From assembly GCA_020073265.1 (NCBI GenBank), contig JAIQFN010000025.1, positions 1 to 64,000 of the forward strand: 64,000 nt of DNA. Direction: 5' to 3'. Numbering within the stretch: position 1 is the first letter of the stretch; each line of letters starts with the position of its first letter. This document shows positions 17,652 to 26,972 of this stretch, piece after piece. Origin of the DNA: Terriglobia bacterium (lineage in GTDB: Bacteria > Acidobacteriota > Terriglobia > Bryobacterales > Bryobacteraceae). The notes beneath the pieces are model-generated. The model was given only the letters and a program-made list of their open reading frames with translations, made no database searches and was not told where the DNA came from. Made by a program: the position numbers and the translations under genes.

Positions 17652-18170
17652 ATGGTTCTGACCAAAGAAGAACTGATTGCTTCGCTGCAGAACGAAGTTC
17701 GCATCCTGCTGCATCTGGCGGGCAAGGTCGATAAATCGAAGCTCGACTACCGGCCCACTCCGAAACAGCGCAGCACCCTGGAGCTTCTGCAGTACATGGC
17801 CATTATGGGTCCCACCCAGATTGCCGTGATCCAGGGCGGGGTGTTCGATCGAGCCGCTTTGAGCGCCGCCTGGAGCCCCGCCGAAGCCGCGGCCAAGACG
17901 CTGACCTTCGATCAGGCTGTGTCCGCCATCCAAAAACAAGCTGACGAATATACGACGCTCCTGAGCCGATGGACCGCAGCCGATTTCCGCCGCGAAGTCG
18001 ACATGTTCGGCGCCAAACGCACCCGCGGATCGCTGTTGGTGGACCTGGTACTCAGCGGGCACGCCGCCTATCGGACTCAGCTCTTCTGCTACCTGAAATC
18101 CTGCGGCCGCGAAGAGTTGAGCACCATGAACCTCTGGGGCGGAGCCGATAGCCCCGGGGCCGCCGCCTGA
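17652..18170 (+). CDS. DinB-fold (DinB/DUF1569-like) protein
   Basis: The 172-residue protein is a four-helix bundle of the DinB superfamily. The conserved C-terminal helix has SGHAAYRTQLFCYLKSCG, where the His is a usual metal ligand; the expected partner histidines elsewhere are not obvious, since the region after the first helix reads LLQYMAIMG. Many such proteins are metal-dependent thiol transferases or have no known activity. It appears monocistronic, between a divergent coiled-coil gene and an NHL protein. Confidence 0.65.
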   Translation: MVLTKEELIASLQNEVRILLHLAGKVDKSKLDYRPTPKQRSTLELLQYMAIMGPTQIAVIQGGVFDRAALSAAWSPAEAAAKTLTFDQAVSAIQKQADEYTTLLSRWTAADFRREVDMFGAKRTRGSLLVDLVLSGHAAYRTQLFCYLKSCGREELSTMNLWGGADSPGAAA

Positions 18171-18227
18171 ACACACGTTGACAGGAAGCCTGCGATGCGA
18201 GAGCCTCTATGGAGGGAGGATCAGTTG

Positions 18228-19349
18228 ATGCCACGTGGACGTCGAATCAGATGCATGCTTGCGGTGAGCGTGATCGCGGGTGCCATTTGCGGAGGGACGG
18301 TGTACGCGCAATCCGACACGCCCACCAATGATGCGCCCAATCCCTACCGCACCATTGAAGGCTGGGCCAAGCTGCCCGACGGGCGACAGTGGGGCTCCAC
18401 CAGTTCGGTCGACATCGATCGCGACGGCAAGACGGTCTGGGCCGCCGAGCGCTGCGGCGCCAACGGTTGTCTCGACCGCGCCACCGGCGAGATCAAGAAG
18501 ATGGACACCGTCTTCCACTTCGACGAAAACGGCAAGGTGATCAAGAGCTTCGGCGGCGGAATGCTGATCTTCCCGCACGGCATCTATGTCGACGCGCACG
18601 ACAACGTCTGGATCACCGACGGCCAGGACAATGCACCGCTGCCGGCCGGTGGCCGAGGCGCTGGCCGAGGTCGTGGCGCGCCGCAAGTCGGCCCCATCGG
18701 ACCGCGGCCCGGCGCCACCAAGGGCAACCAGGTTTTCGAGTTCAGCAAGGATGGAAAACTCCTCATGACGCTGGGCACGCCGGGTGGCGCTGCCGAGCCT
18801 GGCTACTTCTACCAGCCCAACGACGTGATCGTCGCCAAGAACGGCGACATCTTCGTCTCGGAAGGACACGGGGCAGGGAACAACCGCGTGTTCAAATTCA
18901 GCAAGGACGGCAAGCTGATCAAGAGCTGGGGCAAGCTCGGCACCGGCCCCGGCGAGTTCGACCAGCCGCACGCGTTGGCCTTCGATTCCAAAGGACGCCT
19001 CTACATCGGCGACCGCAATAACAACCGCATCCAGGTATTCGACCAGGACGGCAACTTCATTTCCGAGATGCGCCAGTTCAGCCGCCCCAGCGGAGTCTTC
19101 ATCGACAAGCACGACATCATCTATGTGGCCGATTCCGAATCCCAGTCCGTGTCCAGGAATCACAACGGCTGGAAGCGCGGCATTCGCATCGGAAGCTTGA
19201 AGGACGGCAAGGTAACCGCCTTCATTCCCGACCCGGATGAGAAAGCCACCGGAACCAGCGCCGCCGAAGGCGTGGCCGCCGACTCGAAGGGCAACATCTA
19301 CGGCGCCGAGGTCGGCCCCAGGGCCCTCAAGAAATACGTCAAGAAATAA
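18228..19349 (+). CDS. Secreted NHL-type beta-propeller protein
   Basis: After a signal peptide (MLAVSVIAGAICGGTVYA) the protein has about six NHL-like repeats, for example GPGEFDQPHALAFDSKGRLYIGDRNNNRIQVFD and RPSGVFIDKHDIIYVADSES, each recognisable by the 'D..G.(I/L)YV.D..N.R(I/V)..F' pattern. These six-bladed propellers resemble peptidyl-glycine alpha-amidating lyase-like and other scaffold proteins; the activity cannot be read. The ATG at 18228 is preferred to that at 18195 because GGAGGGAGG precedes it. A Gly/Arg-rich insert (GGRGAGRGRGAP) lies near residue 140. Confidence 0.8.
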   Translation: MPRGRRIRCMLAVSVIAGAICGGTVYAQSDTPTNDAPNPYRTIEGWAKLPDGRQWGSTSSVDIDRDGKTVWAAERCGANGCLDRATGEIKKMDTVFHFDENGKVIKSFGGGMLIFPHGIYVDAHDNVWITDGQDNAPLPAGGRGAGRGRGAPQVGPIGPRPGATKGNQVFEFSKDGKLLMTLGTPGGAAEPGYFYQPNDVIVAKNGDIFVSEGHGAGNNRVFKFSKDGKLIKSWGKLGTGPGEFDQPHALAFDSKGRLYIGDRNNNRIQVFDQDGNFISEMRQFSRPSGVFIDKHDIIYVADSESQSVSRNHNGWKRGIRIGSLKDGKVTAFIPDPDEKATGTSAAEGVAADSKGNIYGAEVGPRALKKYVKK

Positions 19350-19350
19350 C

Positions 19351-19390
19351 GTGGGGCAGCCTTCAGGCTGCAGCCGGCTTTCAGCCGGCC
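19351..19390 (+). repeat. Dispersed double-hairpin repeat, copy 1
   Basis: GTGGGGCAGCCTTCAGGCTG begins right after the NHL gene stop. GCAGCC/GGCTGC (19356-19371) forms one hairpin and GCCGGC/GCCGGC (19373-19389) a second. The first 28 bases recur, nearly identical, at 26973. Confidence 0.75.
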
Positions 19391-19474
19391 CTAGGTTCGT
19401 CGGTCGGAGAACCGGCCGGGGCCAAGATTGGCCGCCACATCAGCTAAAATCGACCTAGCACCCTGGAGGTCGAA

Positions 19475-22400
19475 ATGACGCCTAAGCTCCTGCTCGCCGC
19501 AGCCCTGCTTCTCCCCGCGCTGCTCCACGCCGACTCGCGGATGCTCCGCCATCCGTCCTATTCCAAAGGCAAAGTCGCCTTCAGCTATTTCGGCGACATC
19601 TGGGTCGCCAACGAGGACGGCTCCGGCGTAACGCGCATCACCGACAACCAGGCGCGCGAAGTCTTCCCGCGCTTCTCGCCTGACGGCTCGCAAATCGCGT
19701 TCTCCTCCAACCGGGAAGGGAACTACGACGTCTACGTCATTCCGGCCACCGGCGGCAAGCCGCGCCAACTCACCTTTCACAGCGCCGACGACAACGTGGT
19801 GGGATGGTCGCCCGATGGCAAGAAGATCCTGTTCACCTCCGCGCGCGCCCAAGGCGCTTTTCCCAGCGTCACCACGCTATTCGAAATCTCCCCCGACGGC
19901 GGCCTGGAGCAGCCCGTCCCCACCGATTGGGGTTTCTCCGGCAGCTATTCGCCCGACGGCTCCAGGCTCGCTTTCATGCGCCATCCCTCGGTCTGGTCGC
20001 GCAAACATTATCGCGGCGCCTACGCGGCCGACCTCTGGGTGATGGACGTCTCCGCCCGCACCTACAAGAAACTCGGCGACCCGGACTACAAAGGTAACTA
20101 CCTCTGGCCCATGTACGGCCGCAACGGCGAAATTTACTTCGTGGCCGACCGCCTCCCCAGCGAAAAGAACATCACCTACGGCGGGCCGGACGTCATGAAG
20201 AGCGTCAACAACATCTGGAAGATCTCCGATAAAGGCGGAACGCCCGTCCAGGTGACGCACCACGGCGACGGCAATCTGTTCTTCCCCAGCATCTCCGCCG
20301 ACGGCCGCACCATCGTCTACGAAGAGAACTTCGGCATCTGGAAGCTGGACACCGCCACCGGCAAGAGCGCCGAAATCCACATCGACATCAAGTCCGATCC
20401 CAAGGAGAACGACGTCGAGCTGGTCAGCATCGCCAACCGCGCCGAGTCGTTCGATCTTTCCCCGTCCAACAAGCGCGCCGCCATCGCCGCTCATGGCGAG
20501 ATCTTCACCATCGCCACCGACCGCGGCGAGCCGCAGCGCGTTTCCGAAACACCCTGGCGCGAGCAGGATCCCAATTGGTCGCCCGACGGCAAATGGATCG
20601 CGTTCGTATCGGACCGCACCGGACGCCAGGAAGTCTGGCTCTCGGACGAGCTGGGCAAAACCCAGAAGCAGCTCAGCGACGTGGATTGCGACAAGCTTTC
20701 CGTCATCTGGGCGCCCGATTCCAAGTCGCTGCTGTGGTCCGGTTCCGACCACAAGCTGCGCCGCACCGAAATCGATTCCGGCAAAACTGAAGTGCTGGCC
20801 TCCAGCAACGCCGGCAACATCGCAACGCCTCGCTTCTCCCCGGATGCCAAGTTCCTGTCTTACTCGAAACCGGACGACCTGCTCCGTTCGCACGTCTGGA
20901 TCAAGCAGCTCGACAGCGGCGCCGAGCACATGCTCAGCTCCGACGATTTCCAAGTGGCCAGCGGCGCCAAGTGGACTCCCGACGGAAAGAAGCTCCTAGT
21001 GCTCGCGGGCCTCGGCATTCCGGGCATCGCTTCCACCGCGCGCGGCACCACGCAACTCTATAGCGTGTCGCTGACGCACCTGGACAAGAACCCTGACGAC
21101 CGCGACGTGAACACCGAGGCGGAAGCCGAAGCTGCGCTGGCCGCGAATGGCGGTGGCGGACGCGGAGGCCGTGGAGCCGGCGGGCCCAATGCCACACCCA
21201 AAGTCGAAGTCAAGATCGAGTGGGACGGCCTCGACCGCCGCATCAAGAGACTCACCAACATGAACGGCTCCATTCTGACCGTCGAACCGGCGCCCGACAG
21301 CCGCACCTATGCCTTCATGACCATCGGAGCCGGCGGCGGACCAGGCGCCGGCGGCGGTCCCGGACTCTACACCATGTCCTCCGACGGTACGCACCTCAGT
21401 CGCTTGAACAGCCCCACCCCCGAGCCCGGAACCGGCGGAGGACGCGGAGGCGGCGGAGGTGGCGGCTTCTCCGAACCGCAATGGTCGCGCGACAGCCGTG
21501 CGCTGTACTTCATGCAAGCCGGCGCGCTCTACTCCATCGCGGTTCCGCCCGCTCCCGACGACGGCCCGGGCGCACCCGCCGCCGGTGGACGTGGTGGGCG
21601 CGGTGGCGCGGCTGCTGCGGCCTCCACTGCCTCAGCTTCCACGGGAGCCACTCCGCGCCGCATCGACTTCACCGTGCGCCTCTTGATCGATCGCCCCGCC
21701 GAGCGCAAGCAGGTCTTCGACGAAGCCTGGCGCGTCATGAAGAATCGCTTCTACGATCCCAAAATGCACGGCGTGAATTGGGCCGCCGCCAAAGACACCT
21801 TCGAATCGCTGCTCCCCAACATCGCCGACACCGAGGAGCTGCACAACCTCATCATGGAAATGATCGGCGAGCTGAACGCCTCCCACACCGGCGTCTCGGG
21901 CGGCGGAAGTCTGCCGGGTGAAGCCCCCGCGCGCGAACGAATCCAGACCCGCTACCCGGGCTTCAACATGGAACCCGACGCCTCGGGCTACTACAAGGTC
22001 TCTTCCATCCTCCGCAAAGGACCGGCCGATCACGACTACATCAAGCTCGCCCCCGGAAACTTCGTGCTGGCGGTCAACGGCAAGGATCTCAAGAGCGGCG
22101 ACAACTACTGGCAGCTCTTCAACGTTCTGCCCGGCCGCAAGTTCGATTTCCTGGTGAATTCCAAACCCGCCTCCGACGGCGCCTGGACCGTCACGGTCGA
22201 ACCCATCAACTCCATCGCGCAGGCCAATCTCGACTACGACCAGTGGGTAGAAAATCGCAAGGAAATGGTGGCCAAGCTCTCCAACGGCGAGATCGGCTAT
22301 CTCCACATCCGCGCCATGGACGCGCCGTCGCTTCAAAAATTCGAGGATGACCTGATGGACAACCGCGGCAAGAAGGCGCTCATCATCGACGAGCGCTTCA

Positions 22401-22837
22401 ACGGAGGCGGCGGCATCGATCAGGAGCTGCTCGAAATCCTGAACCAGCGCAAGAAGTATCAAACCACCCGCAGCCGCGATTCGCTCGACGTGCCCCGGCC
22501 CATCCAGGCCTTCTTCGGCCCGATGGTGGTGATCCAGAACGAGCGCTCGGCCTCCGACGCCGAAATGTTCCCGGACGGCTTCCGCTCGCTCGGCCTCGGC
22601 AAGATCGTCGGCGTTCCCACCATGGGCGCGGTGATCGGAACCGGCGCGTTCGGCTTGCTGGACGGTTCCCAGATCCGCACGCCCGGCTCGGCGGTCTTCA
22701 CCGCGCGCGGCGAAAACATGGAAAATTACGGCGTCCAGCCCGACATCTGGGTCGACAATACGCCCTCCGATTTCCTGGCCGGCCACGACCGACAGGTCGA
22801 AAGAGCCGTCGAAGCGCTCCAGGCCGACCTGAAGTAG
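19475..22837 (+). CDS. Tricorn-like protease: PD40 propellers, PDZ, S41 peptidase
   Basis: The 1120-residue secreted protein has a signal peptide (LLLAAALLLPALLHA). From about 25 to 560 come repeated PD40/TolB-like blades (WSPDGKKILFTS, FSPDGSQIAFSS). Gly/Ala/Arg-rich inserts follow near 560 and 640-720, then the core domain, a PDZ-like region (about 800-880) and an S41 peptidase domain. The candidate nucleophile lies in NERSASDAEMFPDGF, with IIDERFNGGGG upstream. Tricorn proteins finish peptide degradation as large assemblies; this acidobacterial form is exported. GGAGG precedes the ATG. It ends eight bases before the convergent phosphatase gene. Confidence 0.88.
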   Translation: MTPKLLLAAALLLPALLHADSRMLRHPSYSKGKVAFSYFGDIWVANEDGSGVTRITDNQAREVFPRFSPDGSQIAFSSNREGNYDVYVIPATGGKPRQLTFHSADDNVVGWSPDGKKILFTSARAQGAFPSVTTLFEISPDGGLEQPVPTDWGFSGSYSPDGSRLAFMRHPSVWSRKHYRGAYAADLWVMDVSARTYKKLGDPDYKGNYLWPMYGRNGEIYFVADRLPSEKNITYGGPDVMKSVNNIWKISDKGGTPVQVTHHGDGNLFFPSISADGRTIVYEENFGIWKLDTATGKSAEIHIDIKSDPKENDVELVSIANRAESFDLSPSNKRAAIAAHGEIFTIATDRGEPQRVSETPWREQDPNWSPDGKWIAFVSDRTGRQEVWLSDELGKTQKQLSDVDCDKLSVIWAPDSKSLLWSGSDHKLRRTEIDSGKTEVLASSNAGNIATPRFSPDAKFLSYSKPDDLLRSHVWIKQLDSGAEHMLSSDDFQVASGAKWTPDGKKLLVLAGLGIPGIASTARGTTQLYSVSLTHLDKNPDDRDVNTEAEAEAALAANGGGGRGGRGAGGPNATPKVEVKIEWDGLDRRIKRLTNMNGSILTVEPAPDSRTYAFMTIGAGGGPGAGGGPGLYTMSSDGTHLSRLNSPTPEPGTGGGRGGGGGGGFSEPQWSRDSRALYFMQAGALYSIAVPPAPDDGPGAPAAGGRGGRGGAAAAASTASASTGATPRRIDFTVRLLIDRPAERKQVFDEAWRVMKNRFYDPKMHGVNWAAAKDTFESLLPNIADTEELHNLIMEMIGELNASHTGVSGGGSLPGEAPARERIQTRYPGFNMEPDASGYYKVSSILRKGPADHDYIKLAPGNFVLAVNGKDLKSGDNYWQLFNVLPGRKFDFLVNSKPASDGAWTVTVEPINSIAQANLDYDQWVENRKEMVAKLSNGEIGYLHIRAMDAPSLQKFEDDLMDNRGKKALIIDERFNGGGGIDQELLEILNQRKKYQTTRSRDSLDVPRPIQAFFGPMVVIQNERSASDAEMFPDGFRSLGLGKIVGVPTMGAVIGTGAFGLLDGSQIRTPGSAVFTARGENMENYGVQPDIWVDNTPSDFLAGHDRQVERAVEALQADLK

Positions 22838-22845
22838 TCAGCGGC

Positions 22846-24180
22846 TCAGTCCGTCCGGTCGGCCGACAGCGGATCAATCACCCGCTTGGCCAGCGACACA
22901 AATTCCGCCAGCGGGCAGTCGAACGTGGCGTTACGAACGCTGCAGCCGGGGATGAACACCGGAGCGCTGGCCGGCGGCGCATCCAGCGTCAGCGCCGTTT
23001 GATTGCGCAACTGGTCCAAGGTCTGCGCGACATAAGAGGCCCGCACAATGTATTCGCCCGTGCTCTGCGATTGGCGCAGCTCGAACACCATGGCGCCGCT
23101 CGGAGCAGCGACGTCGGCTTCGTAACCCGGCAGAAGCCAGTCGAGATGGAACAGGCCGGCGAGCCCGGCGAGATTGGTGTTCGACGCGATCAACGCGATT
23201 ACCTTACTCGACGGAGTTCCCAGCGCGCCGGTCATCGCTTTCCCGGTGGCTGCCTGAACCAGGGAGCGCACAATGTGCGAGGCCAGATTGGAACTCTGCA
23301 CCCCGGCCAGATAGGGCGTGCGATATTCCAGGTCGAGGAGCAGGTTGTACAAGCGGAAGGTCTGGTTGACGCTGGCCGCGTTCAACTGCCCCCAACCGAC
23401 ATCCGCGGCCGGCAGTCCATCCGCGTACTCCATGACGAAAGGATCGATGGCGGCAATAACATCGGTCAGCCCTCCAATTTTGACCGGCAAAGTGGGATCC
23501 CCGATTCCAACCGTGATGGGACTCGCGGTGGCGTCGATCTTACCTGCCGGGGCCGCGGGGACCGGAGTTACGTTGACCGGATAGTCGAAAAGAATCGACC
23601 GCGTGAGCGCGAGCTCGGGGGCGTAGGCGGAGGCCAACGCCTGCGGATTATCGCCCAGACGTCCCATCACAGCCGCCACCGCCATCTGCTGATCGAGCAC
23701 CGCGACGCCCGCGCCTACGGGATTGAACAGTGCATCGATGGCCGGTGGAGCCTGAAAATTGACGTTCACAGTGGCCGCCGGAAGAAAGCCGGCCCAGAAG
23801 GCTCTCGCGGTGTCAGTGATCAGCGGAGTCCCGTTGGCCCGGAAGTATACGAAGGCGGCGTCGGCCGAGTCGTTGCCGGTTAGCATTCCCTCCTTCGTGA
23901 GCCAGAGACGGAAGTATCCGCCCAGGAGTGTCTCATCCGTGCCGCCGTTGGGCGTCAGGACGCTAACACCCAAAGGAGGGCCCGAGGGAACGTTGGGGAA
24001 TACCGGGAAGGGCAGCGCGGAGAAGGCGTCCAGGGCGGCGTTAGGCAATACGGGAGTTCGCACACCATGACGGCCGAAGATAATCACCTGCTTGAGTCCG
24101 GTATCATCGGCGGACTGCGCCGCGAGAAAGGGCCCGCACAAAAGAGCAAGAGTGGCGAGCCGAAGAGAATGAGTCTTCAT
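22846..24180 (-). CDS. AppA-like histidine acid phosphatase, copy 1 (catalytic Asp lost)
   Basis: A 444-residue secreted protein of the histidine acid phosphatase family (4-phytase/glucose-1-phosphatase). The nucleophile loop RHGVRTP is at 37-43. The C-terminal half follows the AppA pattern (LDWLLPGYE, MVFELRQSQST, QTLDQLRNQTALTLDAPP, a Cys pair around GCSVRNATFDC). At the second catalytic site, where AppA has His-Asp in 'GHDTN', this protein has ASNTN, so both the His and the proton-donor Asp are replaced. Activity may be altered or lost. The ATG at 24180 gives the signal peptide (LATLALLCGPFLAAQ); the frame open to 24342 overlaps the upstream gene. Third gene of a probable operon. Confidence 0.85.
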   Translation of the reverse strand: MKTHSLRLATLALLCGPFLAAQSADDTGLKQVIIFGRHGVRTPVLPNAALDAFSALPFPVFPNVPSGPPLGVSVLTPNGGTDETLLGGYFRLWLTKEGMLTGNDSADAAFVYFRANGTPLITDTARAFWAGFLPAATVNVNFQAPPAIDALFNPVGAGVAVLDQQMAVAAVMGRLGDNPQALASAYAPELALTRSILFDYPVNVTPVPAAPAGKIDATASPITVGIGDPTLPVKIGGLTDVIAAIDPFVMEYADGLPAADVGWGQLNAASVNQTFRLYNLLLDLEYRTPYLAGVQSSNLASHIVRSLVQAATGKAMTGALGTPSSKVIALIASNTNLAGLAGLFHLDWLLPGYEADVAAPSGAMVFELRQSQSTGEYIVRASYVAQTLDQLRNQTALTLDAPPASAPVFIPGCSVRNATFDCPLAEFVSLAKRVIDPLSADRTD

Positions 24181-24205
24181 GATTATTCTTCTGGGATGAG
24201 CGAAC

Positions 24206-25522
24206 CTAGTCCGTCCGGTCGGCCGACAGCGGGTCAATCGCCCGCTTGGCCACGGACACGAATTCCCCGAGCGGGCAGTCGAAGGTAGCATTGCGAACGC
24301 TGCAACCGGGGATGAATACCGGAGCGCTGGCCGGCGGCGCATCCAGTGTCAGCGCCGTTTGATTCCGCAACTGATCCAACGTCTGCGCGACGTAGAAGGC
24401 CCTGACGATGTACTCCCCAGTGCTCTGCGATTGGCGGAGTTCGAACACTATGGCCCCGCCCGGAGCACAGAAGTTCGGCTGGTATCCAGGCAGAAGCCAG
24501 TTCAGTTGGAACAGCGCGGCGAGCCCGCTCTGATTGACGTCGGAAGCCACCAACACGATGAGCTTCGTCGACGGATTTCCCAGCGCGCCCTTCAGCGCAT
24601 CGCCCGTGGCCGCCTGAACCATGGAACGCACCACGTGCGAGGTCACATTGGAACCCTGCACGCCTGCCAAATAGGGTGTGCGGTACCCCAGATCGATGGA
24701 CAGATTGTACAAGCGCTCGGTCTGGGTGATGCCGCCGGCCGTCAACTGGCCCCAACCGACGTCGGAAGCAGGCATGCCATCCGCGTACTCCATGATGAAT
24801 GGATCGATGGCAGCGCCGACCGCCGACAGGCCTCCCAGGGTGACCGGCGAACCTAACGATCCAGCCGTAACGTCGATGGGAATCGTGGTGACGTCTACTC
24901 TATCTGCCGGGGCCGCGGGCTGCGGAGTCTGGCCGGCGGGATAGCCGAACAATACCGAGCGCGCCAGTGCGTACTCGGAAGCATAGGCGGAAGCCAACGA
25001 CTGCGCATTGCCGCCCAGACGTCCTTTCACGGCCGCGATGGCCTTCTGCTGATCGAGCCGCGCCACGCCCGCATCCACTGGATCGAACAGCGGGTCGCTG
25101 GTCTGTGGCGGGTAGGAAATGATGTCTATGCCGACCGTCGGCAGCAGTCCGCTGGCCAAGGCCCGCGCGGTAGCAATCGTACGCTCGATCACGTTGGCCC
25201 GGAAATAAACGAAGTTGGCGTCCGACGCGTCGTTGCCGGTCAGCAGCCCTTCCTTGGTGAGCCACAGACGATAGTAGCCGCCCATGATGGTCGCAAGCGC
25301 GGTGCCGTTGCTGGTCAGAAGGCCGGGCGCGCCGCCGCCGAAGTTCGGAAATGGTTTCGCGGAGAACGTATTTAGTAGACTGTTGTCCGCAACCGGAGAT
25401 CGCACACTGTGCCGGCTGAAAATGATCACCTGCTTGAGTTGCGTGTCATCGACGGACTGAGCTGTGAGAAAGCCGACACAGAGGAGCGCTGAAGCAGCCA
25501 GGCGGAGGGAGTATGTCGTCAT
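24206..25522 (-). CDS. AppA-like histidine acid phosphatase, copy 2
   Basis: A 438-residue paralogue of the gene 25 bases downstream, with the same signal peptide type and domain order; the last 45 codons are almost identical between the two. The nucleophile loop reads RHSVRSP (37-43; Gly to Ser against the usual RHGxRxP). The second site reads ASDVN: the His is Ser but, unlike copy 1, the catalytic Asp is kept. It probably hydrolyses phosphomonoesters in the periplasm or outside. It follows the DNase II-like gene by 91 bases on the same strand. Confidence 0.85.
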   Translation of the reverse strand: MTTYSLRLAASALLCVGFLTAQSVDDTQLKQVIIFSRHSVRSPVADNSLLNTFSAKPFPNFGGGAPGLLTSNGTALATIMGGYYRLWLTKEGLLTGNDASDANFVYFRANVIERTIATARALASGLLPTVGIDIISYPPQTSDPLFDPVDAGVARLDQQKAIAAVKGRLGGNAQSLASAYASEYALARSVLFGYPAGQTPQPAAPADRVDVTTIPIDVTAGSLGSPVTLGGLSAVGAAIDPFIMEYADGMPASDVGWGQLTAGGITQTERLYNLSIDLGYRTPYLAGVQGSNVTSHVVRSMVQAATGDALKGALGNPSTKLIVLVASDVNQSGLAALFQLNWLLPGYQPNFCAPGGAIVFELRQSQSTGEYIVRAFYVAQTLDQLRNQTALTLDAPPASAPVFIPGCSVRNATFDCPLGEFVSVAKRAIDPLSADRTD

Positions 25523-25613
25523 GCGTCACGTTACGTGCGCCGCACCCTGGATTTTTCTCTCGCGAATTTCGATGACCGGCGAACGGCCGGCAGCGGGCGC
25601 CGAGACGTCGGCC

Positions 25614-26930
25614 CTATTGCGGCGCCGTCTGGCCCTGCAGCAGATCGTGCACGCTGTTGAACAACTGAGGATCCTGGACGGCAAAGAACAGTCCGCCCCG
25701 GCCGTTTTGACTGCTGTCGCAAAGTGGCCCCGAGAGCGTGCCCTGCTGGTTCATGTCGCCGAAAATTACGTAAGGGAGTTTGCAAAATCCGAAGGGGCAG
25801 TTCCTTCGAACGCCGCACTCCGGAGAAAACTCTGACTGATCGCAGTGCGGCCCCGGCAGCATGCCCTGCTGGTTCACGCCGCCAAAAATGACGTAAGGGT
25901 GCCACCCGCTCGACACGCCGATCTTGGCGTGATTACCCTCCGGCTCAGCGACGCCTTCAAACCCCAGCGTCTTGCCCTGCCAGGTTCCCGACGTCGCGAT
26001 TTCCACCGCGCCCGGTTTGCCGAGCGACGCGTCCCAACATGCTACCGGCGTAGTCGCGCTGGTGGTCGGAATCTCGGGAGCCGCCCACCACGACGCAACG
26101 CGCAGCGGCTCGCCGCCCAGCAGCGCCGACACCATTTGCCACGGCGGTACATTCAGATCAGACGGCTTCGAGATGAGCTGCACGCCGCTGGACAGCGTGG
26201 CCAGCGTCGCGGTCTTGCTGCTGGATATTTTCCCCAGGCCACGCACCAGTTCCTGAATGTCGGCTGGTCCTCCGTTGTTCACAATCTGAAGTTTGGCCGG
26301 GTCGGTGACGACACTCGCATTCGCCAGCGCCTTCAGCACCGCGACAACGTCAGCCTTGTTGAGCTTCAGCGCGAAGAAATGCTGGCTCACTAAAACGTTA
26401 TCGTCCGCCACGCACCCCAGCGTGTTTCCGTCGGTCTTGCGAGGTTCGCTCGCGCTCCCGGAAGCCGGCCAGGATGGCGTCGAGACCTGCAGCACCATTC
26501 CATCCCCGTCGCCGTTCCATGCCAGCATCCCCTTGGAATGCCCCGCCGGCGCGAACTGGGTCTCGATTGGATCGCCATAAAACTGATCGTTCCAGAGCAC
26601 GTAAAAGAACTTGCCGTTGTACACCTGGTCGAAAGTAGCGCCCACCGGGTCCGTGGCCGTCTCGCCCACGCACCCGCCGCCCTGCCGAAGAGTGCCGTCG
26701 GCGCTGCTGGCAAACGCGAACTGCTGGCCGAAGCTCTTATAAGGTTGAACCGTGCCGCCAAAAGCGCAGGTCCTGGGAGATCCCCCGCATTCCGGAAACG
26801 ACTCCGCATTGAATTTGAATACAAACCACCAGTCCACCGGCTGGCCGGTCTTCAAAAGCGGGACCGGCGCCCCCAGCAGCGTGATGCCCCACAGCATCAT
26901 CAGGAACAGCGAACCGAATCTAATCTTCAT
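25614..26930 (-). CDS. Secreted DNase II-like endonuclease
   Basis: DNase II cuts DNA without metal ions and leaves 3'-phosphates. The 438-residue protein has a signal peptide and the family's landmarks: PVDWWFVFKF (31-40), FFYVLWND, the first HxK motif in AGHSKGMLAW (His131, Lys133), LQVSTPSWP, the second HxK in NHAKIGVS (His334, Lys336), and a C-terminal GDMNQQG...GRGGLFFAVQDPQL block like the GD-N-R...RGGG region of animal DNase II. Residues about 345-385 and 386-405 begin with the same 20-residue segment, a 41-codon internal tandem duplication. Bacterial members are uncommon. Upstream gene of a likely three-gene operon with the two acid phosphatases. Confidence 0.8.
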   Translation of the reverse strand: MKIRFGSLFLMMLWGITLLGAPVPLLKTGQPVDWWFVFKFNAESFPECGGSPRTCAFGGTVQPYKSFGQQFAFASSADGTLRQGGGCVGETATDPVGATFDQVYNGKFFYVLWNDQFYGDPIETQFAPAGHSKGMLAWNGDGDGMVLQVSTPSWPASGSASEPRKTDGNTLGCVADDNVLVSQHFFALKLNKADVVAVLKALANASVVTDPAKLQIVNNGGPADIQELVRGLGKISSSKTATLATLSSGVQLISKPSDLNVPPWQMVSALLGGEPLRVASWWAAPEIPTTSATTPVACWDASLGKPGAVEIATSGTWQGKTLGFEGVAEPEGNHAKIGVSSGWHPYVIFGGVNQQGMLPGPHCDQSEFSPECGVRRNCPFGFCKLPYVIFGDMNQQGTLSGPLCDSSQNGRGGLFFAVQDPQLFNSVHDLLQGQTAPQ

Positions 26931-26972
26931 GTTTCATAGTGCGAGTGCCACGCGCCGTCTCTTCTTCTCATA

